Below, piece by piece: positions 1-9,730 of a stretch of DNA of 64,000 nt (position 1 is the stretch's first letter; every line of letters begins with the position of its first letter). Made by a program: the position numbers and the translations under genes. The notes below the pieces were generated by a model. That model saw nothing but the letters and a program-made list of their open reading frames with translations. It did not search any database and was not told the DNA's origin. Source of the stretch: Bacteroidota bacterium (GTDB lineage Bacteria; Bacteroidota; Ignavibacteria; UBA10030; UBA8401); the NCBI GenBank assembly GCA_030679145.1, contig JAUXTU010000116.1:1-64000 (forward strand), given 5' to 3'.

Positions 1-50
1 CCCATATCCGCAGAAACAACCCACGCTTTTTGAGGTTTTTGTTTAGTCAT
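1..50 (-). CDS. N-terminus of a gene running off the left edge (MTKQKPQKAWVVSADMG...)
   Basis: Minus-strand ATG at 48-50 opens a frame to the window edge; only 17 codons visible. Confidence 0.4.
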   Translation of the reverse strand, partial: MTKQKPQKAWVVSADM

Positions 51-280
51 AGAATGCTTGAAATAGAAAATAATTAACTGTGCAAAGATACAAAAAAAAT
101 AATCGGGATGAAGAGCGCGAGTGTTATGAAAATAATAAGCCCGAATCATACTGACTTCGGGTTATGCGGAAGGGTAAAATTCAAGTAAGTCAGTTCATTT
201 TTTTTTCTTCCTTGCCATAATAGTTAGCTATCCTGTTCCAAAACTTTTCTGTCTTATTCCGAGTGTCAATATTTTTTTCA

Positions 281-1210
281 TTATTTTTTGTTGATCCATT
301 TTTTTATAATTTCATTTGCTTGTATAACTGTCGATTTCCCGTGCGTGCCGTTCTTCATTAATCTATATTCTTTGTTCTCACATTTCCAATTTTCATAAAT
401 TAAATCACATCCTGTTCTATCAACGACATTATCTTTCTCACCATAAATTAGCAATAGTGGATAATCTGCGGTTTTAGAATAATCAATCATTGAATCCATT
501 ATCTTTTTTGATTCAGACATCATATACATACTGAAATACTTTACGAGGAGTGGATCATTTATTCTTAATTCTGATTCTTTTCTAGCCTCTTCGTTCTCAA
601 TCTTAGCTGGATCACCTGCCATATTAACAATGGGTGTGTGATTTGCAAACAAATAATAGCTTGCATATTCTATGTATTGACTAAAACTTGGCGACATACC
701 CTTAGCTTCTTTTCGCATGTACGGTGGATTAACAAGAATTGCTCCCGCGATATTGTGCAAACTGTCTGCTGCAGCTAATAGAACCGAGGTTGACATGCTG
801 TGACCAAACAGAAATACTTTATGTTGATTCGAACCATAGTCTCTATCATTTCTTATAATTTCTGAATAGTCATTAATGAAATCATTGAAATTGGAAATAT
901 CACCGCGCGTACCATCTGAATATCCTGTTCCGCGAGGATGTACGACAACAATTCTATTTTCATTGTTAGACAACAGTTCAATTATATCCGTTTCACTATT
1001 ATGATTTATTCCAGTAATACCTGAGATGATGAATATTGCGGAGTTGTAATTCTCTATTGGTTTGTAATCGTATATAAACAATTGATTGCCGTCTCTAACT
1101 TCAAAAAAGTAACCATCGCTTTTCTCAAGAAGTGCTGGCTTATCAAAATTCTTCACTGAAGTGCAAGAATAAAATGATGTGAGAATCAATAATGATAATA
1201 TGTATCTCAT
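281..1210 (-). CDS. alpha/beta hydrolase, predicted lipoprotein
   Basis: Lipobox-like N-terminus (MRYILSLLILTSFYSC), GHSMS nucleophile elbow, LLIYGEKDNVVD and NGTHGK motifs. Confidence 0.8.
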   Translation of the reverse strand: MRYILSLLILTSFYSCTSVKNFDKPALLEKSDGYFFEVRDGNQLFIYDYKPIENYNSAIFIISGITGINHNSETDIIELLSNNENRIVVVHPRGTGYSDGTRGDISNFNDFINDYSEIIRNDRDYGSNQHKVFLFGHSMSTSVLLAAADSLHNIAGAILVNPPYMRKEAKGMSPSFSQYIEYASYYLFANHTPIVNMAGDPAKIENEEARKESELRINDPLLVKYFSMYMMSESKKIMDSMIDYSKTADYPLLLIYGEKDNVVDRTGCDLIYENWKCENKEYRLMKNGTHGKSTVIQANEIIKKWINKK

Positions 1211-1300
1211 TCCCAACCTTGAAACTGACATTCAACCTAAAAGAGAAATTATACTCTGCCGATGCAAATATACAAAATCAGCATTCGCTTGAATGGCAAA

Positions 1301-2248
1301 TTATGTATTGCTTGAATGCCCTACCGTAATTACTACGTTTCCTTTTTTATGTCCACTATCGACCTATCGATGGGCTTCACTTATTTGTTCCATTGGGTAT
1401 CGTTTGTCTATTACTGTGTGTAGTTTTCCTGCTTCGCAGAGTTTTTTGAGAAAGATCAGATCTTCAACCTTTAATATAATGTTGCCTGACAAAGCAAGGG
1501 CGGTTAGATAGATTCCTGACTTCGTCAGTGATTTTTTACGTTTTGACGATGCAATCTTACCTACTGCATCAAAAATTACGTCATAAGCATCACCGCTTTG
1601 TGTAAAATCTTCTTGCGTGTAATCGATAAGCTTATCAGCTCCCAGAGATTTTACCATTTCCAAATTCGCAGTACTGCATACTGCAGTAACTTCTGCCCCA
1701 AAATGCCTGGCAATTTGTATTGCATAAGTTCCAACACTACCGGACGCTCCATAGATTAATACTTTATGACCTTTTTGAATATTTGCTTTTCTAAGACTAA
1801 TTAAAGCAGTTAATCCAGCATTAGAAATCGGTGCGGCTTCTTCGTAGCTCATATTGGTCGGTTTTATTGCAAGAATCCCATCTTCAGGAATACAGCAATA
1901 CTCGGCGTAGGTACCCATTCTAAATTCAGTGGATGCAAATACTGGATCGCCTATTTTAAACAGCGTAACATCTTTGCCGACTGCTTCAATGTCTCCTGCC
2001 AGTTCCATTCCAAGTATTTTATTTCTTGGTCCCTTGAAACCCAGCATCATTCGCATCAAGGGCTTGAAAAAAAAATCTGTGACGGGTCCTAAACCAGGCT
2101 CTAAACGCCGAATCTTCGTATCCCCTATGTGTGCTGTAGTAGCATGTACTTTTATCAATACTTCATTATTTTTTGGAAAAGGTTTTTCAACTTCTTTTAT
2201 CTGGAGGACTTCTGGCGGTCCGTATTTGGTGCAAATAACTGCTTTCAT
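1301..2248 (-). pseudogene. zinc-type MDR alcohol dehydrogenase/quinone oxidoreductase with a premature TAG at 1364-1366
   Basis: [14 protein letters not shown] nucleotide-binding motif; frame continues after the TAG as VDSGHKKGNVVITVGHSSNT to a TAA at 1301-1303. Confidence 0.7.
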
Positions 2249-2343
2249 TTTTGTTCCTTCTATTCGTTATTTAGTTTGATTGATGTTGTTACTCCCAACA
2301 AATCTTAATCACCCATTATATTTTTCATTTATTAGAATGAATT

Positions 2344-2988
2344 TTATAAATTGACTCCGATATATAAATTGGGTTCAAAGAGGAAATAATTATTCCACTT
2401 GCTTTCCTTCTCTTTAAATCTCTGTGGTACATTGGTATCAATTGGCCAATAATTGCAATGCACCTGTGGTTCGATAAACATTCTATCCTTAAATACGGTG
2501 ATATGATACCCAAAGTGATAAGTAGTATATAATTTGAAACCGCTGCCTATTTTCTTATTATTTTCGTCCAAATATGTCTTCATCAATGGCAATATTTCGA
2601 CAGTGGTGAATAATCCTTTCCACAGTAAACGCTGATAAGTAAAACCTATGCCACTTTCTCTGAGTCTGCCTGGGAAAAATTCACTTTCTTTTAGAAAAAG
2701 TGGATCCCATAATTGTATACCCATAGGTGCAAATAGTTTCCATGTGGCTACTTTGATACCAATTTTGTCTTTGGGAGAAAGTTTATATCCAAAATGAAAC
2801 TCGTAATGGTGTGTATTTGTTTTTTCTGGACCAAAATTGGCGAAAGTCAACCACGTAGTGCTTACTGAAAATTTGTAATTAGGAACTGTGTCTTCGAAAG
2901 TGTCCACAGCTGTTGTGGCGAGGTCTTGACTAAATGCAAGTGTTGTGAACAGGGCAATTGCTGTTAACATTAAGTTCTTCTTTTTCAT
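2344..2988 (-). CDS. secreted/outer-membrane beta-barrel-like protein
   Basis: Signal peptide (MKKKNLMLTAIALFTTLAFSQ), alternating aromatic beta-rich sequence; similar to the protein at 8407..9048. Confidence 0.65.
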   Translation of the reverse strand: MKKKNLMLTAIALFTTLAFSQDLATTAVDTFEDTVPNYKFSVSTTWLTFANFGPEKTNTHHYEFHFGYKLSPKDKIGIKVATWKLFAPMGIQLWDPLFLKESEFFPGRLRESGIGFTYQRLLWKGLFTTVEILPLMKTYLDENNKKIGSGFKLYTTYHFGYHITVFKDRMFIEPQVHCNYWPIDTNVPQRFKEKESKWNNYFLFEPNLYIGVNL

Positions 2989-3119
2989 ATTTTTTTCGAT
3001 GATAGTTAATAAATACATTAATTGGTGTCAAGGAGCATATTCTTATTCATTATTTCCTCAATTTAAAGCACAGTAATTTAGAATGTTAAAAGTTTCTTCA
3101 TTTGTGCTCCTTCTATACT

Positions 3120-3782
3120 TTATTTAGTTTGCTCTGTTTTATTTATTCCGAACATATCGTAAGGTTTTTCACTAAATCTATCATTCATTAAATAAACTGT
3201 AAGAAAGATGAATGCTACAAAGGCAAACAAAATAAGGACCTGACTGACAGATGTTTTTTGAATTTCCTGTTTTTGTTTTACATCGCAAACTTCGCCCGGA
3301 CAGTATTGTACTTTATCTTTAAATAAGAGGGGATAAAATTTACATCCTAAACAAATTCCAAAAGCTGATTCAAAGAATAGGAATATGAGGCAAATAAGAC
3401 AGGTAATACCTGTCATTGGACCATAGGCATTTACAATAATAAAAAAGTAAAACATGGTAGCTGACAATACTACACCAATGATCCATGCAAACTTTTTTTG
3501 AGCAGCTCCAACATATTCGGGTGTTTGATTCCGAACAATTAACCGTGCAAAAATTAGCGTTGGCGAAAATTTCGGATTGATAAAAACCCGTATCATAAAA
3601 TCCGCAAGAAAAAAAGTTATGACATATTTTATCGGAACAAAGTTCCCTTCAAACAGAATGAACATTAATGAAGTGAAGGTAGCTAAAAATAAAATTCCTG
3701 CGGCTGCTCGTATTTCCCGCTCGTTTAAAACAGGAATGTTATATCCTTCAACTTCTTCTCCAAATGTTATTATTTTATTCAT
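3120..3782 (-). CDS. DUF4395-like membrane protein
   Basis: Several TM segments, N-terminal VPVLNEREIRAAAG-type motif, GICLGCKFYPLL motif. Confidence 0.65.
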   Translation of the reverse strand: MNKIITFGEEVEGYNIPVLNEREIRAAAGILFLATFTSLMFILFEGNFVPIKYVITFFLADFMIRVFINPKFSPTLIFARLIVRNQTPEYVGAAQKKFAWIIGVVLSATMFYFFIIVNAYGPMTGITCLICLIFLFFESAFGICLGCKFYPLLFKDKVQYCPGEVCDVKQKQEIQKTSVSQVLILFAFVAFIFLTVYLMNDRFSEKPYDMFGINKTEQTK

Positions 3783-3852
3783 TTATTCTTTTTTTTTGTA
3801 TGACGTATAGATATTTGCATCAGCTCTATTAAAAGTATTGAATTTGTCAGTA

Positions 3853-3986
3853 GCGGATAACGTTTGGCGGTATGAAAAGTTGCCGATTGCGGGCGACTCC
3901 CTGTCAAGTTACACAAAAGTTGAAGCGAGCTACAACCCTTGAATAACCTACTGTCCCGGCAATTTTTTATACCGCGTGTTAGCGGG
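3853..3986. repeat. intergenic imperfect palindrome (GCGGATAACGTTTGGCGGTATGAAAAGTTGCCG ... CGGCAATTTTTTATACCGCGTGTTAGC), attC-like in shape
   Basis: Arms pair over about 30 nt with bulges; ends ATAACG / GTTAGC. Confidence 0.6.
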
Positions 3987-4256
3987 TCGTTGTTTGTTAT
4001 TTCATTACATTTTGTCATAAATAAATCTTGGTATCTTCTTTAAAATTAAAGCAATAATCCCCCCTCGCTTGGTAATATAAGCAACCTTCCTTTTGTTTCT
4101 TATCGCCTTGTATATCTGTGCTACTGCTTTATCAACGGGGTTCGTAAACGGAAGCAAGCTGATTTCCTATATAATCATTGTCCCAAGAGTTTAATGTCTT
4201 AGAAAGACTTATTTTTATCTTGTTACAAATCCCCCAATCTTGGCGGTGTAAACATG

Positions 4257-4664
4257 TCAATTTGCTTTTTCAATGTTATTTGCCTTCAAATAGCTCATAA
4301 TCATAAACACAAACAATACCGCACATTTAACCAGTATCCATAAATTTTCTGAACTGCCATTCAGATATCCAATCATACTCACAATAAATAATCCGGCAAC
4401 AACTAAGGCCGTTAGCAGGATGACAAATCTCCTTTCAATTGGTTTTTGTACTGCCCATATAAGAAGAATAGTCCAACCTAACATTAAAATTCCGCCAATG
4501 CTCATTACTAACCTGAATTGCAAATTGGGATTGAAATCAGGGGAACCGGTCAATGTTCCAAAAATACGAGGACAAAGAAGCGCTATTGCCCATATTGCAT
4601 CAGCAATGATACCTAGCCAGTACGCAGTTTTAATTAAGCCTAATTTTTCCTTTAAGTCTTTCAT
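4257..4664 (-). CDS. small multi-pass membrane protein
   Basis: 135 aa ORF with about four hydrophobic segments. Confidence 0.65.
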   Translation of the reverse strand: MKDLKEKLGLIKTAYWLGIIADAIWAIALLCPRIFGTLTGSPDFNPNLQFRLVMSIGGILMLGWTILLIWAVQKPIERRFVILLTALVVAGLFIVSMIGYLNGSSENLWILVKCAVLFVFMIMSYLKANNIEKAN

Positions 4665-4830
4665 TTTGTTTCCTGTTTTATTTATTTAAATATTTTTCTC
4701 ATTTTTCTGATATCTGCTCAATGCTTGTAGGTGTTATGGGGTCTTCTTACAATGCCCGCTAACAGGCGGTACTACGACTATTTCTCTTGTCTTGTTACAG
4801 AGACAAAGAAGTCTTAAATATTATTTCAAA

Positions 4831-5100
4831 AGGCATCTGAAAAAGTCATTGCGAGGAGCGACTTGTCCGTTCGACGAGTCGAGTCTTCGACCATCTTTTT
4901 GGCGGAAGCGACGAAGTTCCGCATTTATAAATCCCACACCGAGCGGAATCCAAAAGCGGGACAATCCCCTAAAAAAACATACAAAAAAAAGATTGCTCCG
5001 CATTACAGAGTCCCGTACAGCGGGACTTCAACAAAAAACGTCTTGTCACAAAGTGACTCCTTTGGAGCAATGACAATGTTCAAGAGTTTTTCAGAAGTCT
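4831..5100. repeat. non-coding palindromic (MITE-like) element
   Basis: Left end AGGCATCTGAAAAAGTCATTGCGAGGAGC; reverse complement of right end AGACTTCTGAAAAACTCTTGAACATTGTCATTGCTCC; matches ends of the 63148..63290 element. Confidence 0.65.
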
Positions 5101-5118
5101 CTACCATCAACTAAAAGT

Positions 5119-6165
5119 CTATTTTGAATTCTTAATAATTTCAATTCCTTTTTCCAAAATTCTATCAATTCCGTTTGCTGAATCAGCGGATGTTGTTAGT
5201 ACAGGTACATCTGGAAAAACACCGACGCCTTCCATAATGCGACCTTGAGCGTCTGCAGTTATTCCTGTTGATAGCCGATACGTCCATCCGTTTGGTAATT
5301 CTCTGAATATAGGATTGCCGATACCGCCGGCGGTTGTATCGCCAACAATGGTAACCTGCGGAAGATTTTGCATAGCCATCACGAACATTTCCGCTGAACT
5401 CATTGTGGCGCGACTCGTTAGCACAACAACGGGTTTAAGAAATTGATACGATCCTTTAGGTTCAATGGACATACTTTTCCATGAGGAAAAATTATCTTTT
5501 CCGGGTCCATTTTTCTGGCGCTGATACAAATACACTCGCGATTGATCGGCAAAACGGTCTGCTACTGTTTCGGCATTGATGCCGTTGCCGCCGCTATTCC
5601 CGCGAACATCGATAATAATCCCTTTCATATTCTTCCATTGAGAAAGGATATCATCAATTGCTAAATAGCGCGAATCTGTCATTGATAATCCTTCACTCTG
5701 CCCCTCGAATGTGCGAATGATGATATACCCAATGGCGGGATCTTGACACGTTCGATATTCAAGTACGGAATTTTGCGGAGCACCGGTTCGAACATACTTG
5801 CCGGCATTAATAATTCTTCTGCTGGGATACGAAGCAGGAATCAAAGGTTCCCAATACACATCGCCCATTGGGGAGTACAAAGTAACATGCATGTCGTTGA
5901 TACCATAAACAATGTTCGAGAAAATATTAAAGAGCTGACCATCGGAAGTCGTTGGGGTAATCCGCGGACGGTATAAAGTATAGACCGAATCCCAGTTGAT
6001 GTGCCGTAAAGAGAACTGTGCGTAGTACCTGTCAAAATCTTTCCAAAATATCTCGAAGTTGCTTTCCGGCGTGTTTGTTGGATCGGATCCAACGATCATT
6101 TCATCACATCCATAAAAAAACAAAAAGGAAATGAGAATGCTGAACGAACGTTTCATATTGTTCAT
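5119..6165 (-). CDS. S41 family (C-terminal processing) peptidase, lipoprotein
   Basis: GYIIIRTFEG, GIIIDVRGNSGGN, LTSRATMSSAEMFVMAM motifs; lipobox FFYGC. Confidence 0.85.
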   Translation of the reverse strand: MNNMKRSFSILISFLFFYGCDEMIVGSDPTNTPESNFEIFWKDFDRYYAQFSLRHINWDSVYTLYRPRITPTTSDGQLFNIFSNIVYGINDMHVTLYSPMGDVYWEPLIPASYPSRRIINAGKYVRTGAPQNSVLEYRTCQDPAIGYIIIRTFEGQSEGLSMTDSRYLAIDDILSQWKNMKGIIIDVRGNSGGNGINAETVADRFADQSRVYLYQRQKNGPGKDNFSSWKSMSIEPKGSYQFLKPVVVLTSRATMSSAEMFVMAMQNLPQVTIVGDTTAGGIGNPIFRELPNGWTYRLSTGITADAQGRIMEGVGVFPDVPVLTTSADSANGIDRILEKGIEIIKNSK

Positions 6166-7019
6166 AGTTTCACCGTTAAGCCAATAAGAAATTGATTGTT
6201 CAATACTCGCGCATGAAATAAATCCTGATACTGTGCAAATGAATAATATTGCAAACGATATTGTAGGGCAAAGCCGATATGATTACTTACAAAGAATGAG
6301 TAGGAAACATCTGCCTGCATTTCAAAGAGTTTGTTGAAGGTGACGATGTCGCCATTTTTAAATAGTTGCCACAAAATATTTTTTTCAAGATCGATATCGT
6401 CAAATTTTTCGCTGACGTTTGCATTGTAGCGCTCAGAAAAAAGAACATAGGAAACACAGGGAATATTAATCTCAACACGTAAGAAGTTGTTTGATTCTTG
6501 CTGAATAGTAGTTTCTGTCAGAACGTGAATGCCAAGCCCTGTCATCTGCTCTGCAGACTCATGACTTAAGCCTTGAATAAAATAGTAATTCCTCATGTTA
6601 AGCATACCGGAGAATCTGATACCAAGAAAACAGGCGGTGTTGAAATCCTCAAGTGTTGTAACTTTTTTAGCAAATGAATATTCAAAATTTAAATTAAGGT
6701 TTTTGACATAATGCGATATCGCCTCATCATTGTAAGTTTTAGTGATTGAAGAATTCAGTTCTGTATTATCATAGTAAAGTAAGACAGTATGTCGATTTTC
6801 AATACCACGGAAACGATACATGAACGATAATGGAATCTTTGTGCCTCTATACATAAGGGGTGACATTATTTCATCACGCACAGTGTGCAAACTGATACCG
6901 GAAGAGAGTGTAAATAGATGTTGAGATTCAAATGATGCCCTAGTTGAATCTTCTTGAGAAAAAGAATTACTACTGCCAAAGATAATATTGATAAGTATAA
7001 TGCTTGTTATAATTTTCAT
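6162..7019 (-). CDS. secreted/outer-membrane hypothetical protein
   Basis: Signal peptide MKIITSIILINIIFGSSNSFSQ; 4 nt overlap with the S41 gene. Confidence 0.6.
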   Translation of the reverse strand: MKIITSIILINIIFGSSNSFSQEDSTRASFESQHLFTLSSGISLHTVRDEIMSPLMYRGTKIPLSFMYRFRGIENRHTVLLYYDNTELNSSITKTYNDEAISHYVKNLNLNFEYSFAKKVTTLEDFNTACFLGIRFSGMLNMRNYYFIQGLSHESAEQMTGLGIHVLTETTIQQESNNFLRVEINIPCVSYVLFSERYNANVSEKFDDIDLEKNILWQLFKNGDIVTFNKLFEMQADVSYSFFVSNHIGFALQYRLQYYSFAQYQDLFHARVLNNQFLIGLTVKL

Positions 7020-7164
7020 TTTAGTTTGCAGTATTTGTTTTTCCTCTGCCCAACAGGCAGGCTGCAACTGCTGCTGATATTGTCATTGATGTTGCACTAC
7101 AAGCCAAATCAGCAAACACACTTGCTTGAGAAAAAATAAAATAGATGAAGAATATAATCCAACG

Positions 7165-7902
7165 TTAACGGTCTGTAGCTCGACTTTCATAGTTATATAT
7201 CACCGGCATTTTGAATTTCCACTTGTTCCATAATTCATCATTCAACAATAACTCAGCCATAAAACAACTAACATTTATTCTGCTTGTTATTCCCGCAACG
7301 AACACAGGACTTTGTTTAGGTGATTCAATAATTTCATAATCACTTTCTTTCTCATCATCTATCAAAGTATCAGGTCTTACTGCTATCCACTCTATCTTAG
7401 AATTATTTTCACCTATAGTATTTGAAAGATACCTCGCAACTTCTACATTATCTTTTTGAGGAGGCAGTGCAACATTTAAAAAAGAAAGAACTATTCTATC
7501 TTTCAACGAATATTTCTCATTTATTTTTCTATTCCTATTTGCGGTAGTATTCATAAGAATTACTTTTACTTTGTTCTCCTTACTTGCTTCAATAGCTTCA
7601 CAAATGTTTCTTATGCAGCTTGTAACAAGCATCCTAGGTTTTCCAAATATTCCACGGAATGAAATATTGTGTCCAAGACAAGAAATCACAGCATCACAAT
7701 CATTGATCAAATCCAAATATTTACCTCGGTTAAATTCGTAAACACTTCCAACAACACATTTCAGCAGCTTATTATTCAGATAATTTGGTGATACTTTATT
7801 AATATCGCGCACAACTATTTTTGTTTCAACATTTCTGTTAAGAAGTTGTTGAACAACCAATCGTCCAGTTGTCCCAGTAGCACCGAGTACTAAAACTTTC
7901 AT
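7165..7902 (-). CDS. NAD(P)-binding protein, NmrA/SDR-like
   Basis: MKVLVLGATGTTGRLVVQQLL Rossmann motif. Confidence 0.8.
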   Translation of the reverse strand: MKVLVLGATGTTGRLVVQQLLNRNVETKIVVRDINKVSPNYLNNKLLKCVVGSVYEFNRGKYLDLINDCDAVISCLGHNISFRGIFGKPRMLVTSCIRNICEAIEASKENKVKVILMNTTANRNRKINEKYSLKDRIVLSFLNVALPPQKDNVEVARYLSNTIGENNSKIEWIAVRPDTLIDDEKESDYEIIESPKQSPVFVAGITSRINVSCFMAELLLNDELWNKWKFKMPVIYNYESRATDR

Positions 7903-7975
7903 AAATATTTCCTCAACAAGTTTCTTCAATATGTTTACCAGTGTTGCCGTTGCTGCACTGGTAATACTGATTTTT

Positions 7976-8260
7976 CTAAAGACCTGTAATTTTGTAAGTC
8001 GCTATTACCAAAAGTTGACTCAGAATACTTACTGTAAAAAAATAACCATTATGTTTTAAATCTATCTTGAGTTTATAACTCGCTCTTATAACAATGAGAA
8101 GCAAAATTATAAGGATAAATATTCCTACTGTATATGTGCCAAGTTCCATAATTGAAGATACTCTGGCTTCATCTTGTTGACTAAATCCTCCAAAGACAAA
8201 AGATTTGTTACAGTTGTAATTAATCCCGATATAAGAAATTTTTTGTTCATAATGGTTCAA
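7976..8260 (-). CDS. small membrane protein, hypothetical
   Basis: 94 aa ORF with two hydrophobic segments. Confidence 0.4.
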   Translation of the reverse strand: MNHYEQKISYIGINYNCNKSFVFGGFSQQDEARVSSIMELGTYTVGIFILIILLLIVIRASYKLKIDLKHNGYFFTVSILSQLLVIATYKITGL

Positions 8261-8406
8261 ATTTAGTTTGTGCTTACTCTATTCGGTTTTCAGCATCCCC
8301 GTTTATTTTAAATTGTAAAAATTAATTTCTTGTTCCATTGTTTCAAGTTGCGATGACGCCAATGTAGTAACCTTTTTTCCATATTTCTCATTCACACACA
8401 ATTCAA

Positions 8407-9048
8407 TCAGAACCTAAAGCCAAAATTTAGACTGGGCTCAAATATGTATTTAGGTGCCCCACTTTCAATAGCCGCAAAGGATGCGGGAAAGTTGGTGTTA
8501 ACAGGCCAATATTTTATGGCATAAGCAGGTTCTATGAACAGACGCTCCTTAAAGAATTCAAAGCGGTAGCCAAGGATAAATTGAAGATACAACTGAAAAC
8601 CCTTCTGGATTTTTTTATTATCGGTGTCATAGAATTGCTGAAGAAAAGGAGTTGCTTCAACTGTCGTATAAAAGTTGTTGCATAGAAATCGCTGATAACC
8701 CAATCCAACACCGTAGGCTCTAACCTTACCCGGATATAATTTCTCGGAAGAACCATATGTACCTAAGGGTTCATAATACGTCCAGGTGATAGCTTCAACT
8801 AAAATGAAATCTTTTGGAGTGAGCTGGTATCCGTAGTTCAATTGATAAAAATAGACAGGATCTCCCGGTGCAAAATTACCCAGAAGGAAAAGGGAACTCC
8901 CAATTGAGTGTTGCCGATGTATATCTTGCCTCTCTATTTGAACTGAAACAGAATCTGTTTGGGTAAAATCTTGACTAAATACCAACGTGGAAGACAAGGC
9001 AAAAATTGCTGTGAATACAATGCTTTTCAATTTCATTGAGTTTTCCAT
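8407..9048 (-). CDS. secreted/outer-membrane beta-barrel-like protein, paralog of 2344..2988
   Basis: Signal peptide; shared FFP/LYPGK(V/L)R..G(I/V)G..YQR(L/F)L and RL/MFIEP...YWP(I/V)(D/N)TN. Confidence 0.65.
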   Translation of the reverse strand: MENSMKLKSIVFTAIFALSSTLVFSQDFTQTDSVSVQIERQDIHRQHSIGSSLFLLGNFAPGDPVYFYQLNYGYQLTPKDFILVEAITWTYYEPLGTYGSSEKLYPGKVRAYGVGLGYQRFLCNNFYTTVEATPFLQQFYDTDNKKIQKGFQLYLQFILGYRFEFFKERLFIEPAYAIKYWPVNTNFPASFAAIESGAPKYIFEPSLNFGFRF

Positions 9049-9287
9049 AATTTACCTTTATGCTTGTTTTATAAATATGTTTGTTTACCATTATTTAAGA
9101 TCATAGAATCAATTAATAAGTGATTGGTTTAGCCCATCTCTATTTGTATAGAAGTGACCTTCATTAGTATTGGTTATTATAGGTCTATCAATATTTTTCA
9201 TTGTTGAACAGGAATTGAACGTCAAAATGATTTAGAAAATTGAAATGTTTCGCATTCTCGTTTTTAAAATTTGCATATCACTTGCGC

Positions 9288-9713
9288 TTAGGATGGTTCA
9301 GTTGCAAGCATTTTTTGCTGTAAACGACGAGCTACGGAAGCAAAGAACCAGTCCGTCTCAAGATTGTATAATGTATTATCTATGACAAACCATTCCGGAT
9401 ACGCACAAATATTTGATGCTAAATATGCTTTGTATTGAAGAGCATAGGAGGAGTTTGTAAATGCTATACTGTCAACGACAGTTTTTACCTCTGTAATGTT
9501 TATTTCAGGAAACCTCATTTTTATTTTTGCGATCAGTATCAGCGATGCTTCCATGAGACCAGTATTGCCGGAACGTAATCCCATTATAATATTTTTCTTT
9601 GCAAAGGCAATTCGTCTTTCGTTTGTTGAAAACTTCTTTAAAGAATCTTGTGCATACAATGATACTGCAAAAGCAAAAGTTACGATCAACAAAATCACTA
9701 TTCTTGTTTTCAT
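9288..9713 (-). CDS. secreted hypothetical protein
   Basis: Signal peptide MKTRIVILLIVTFAFAVSLYAQ; 141 aa. Confidence 0.55.
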   Translation of the reverse strand: MKTRIVILLIVTFAFAVSLYAQDSLKKFSTNERRIAFAKKNIIMGLRSGNTGLMEASLILIAKIKMRFPEINITEVKTVVDSIAFTNSSYALQYKAYLASNICAYPEWFVIDNTLYNLETDWFFASVARRLQQKMLATEPS

Positions 9714-9730
9714 ATCATTCTCCTTAACAG

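Noticed and set aside
3779-4018. 79 aa minus-strand ORF
   Set aside because: Spans the 3853..3986 palindrome; composition looks non-coding
4792-5114. Overlapping small ORFs of 60-93 aa
   Set aside because: They lie within the palindromic repeat element and show no protein-like conservation pattern
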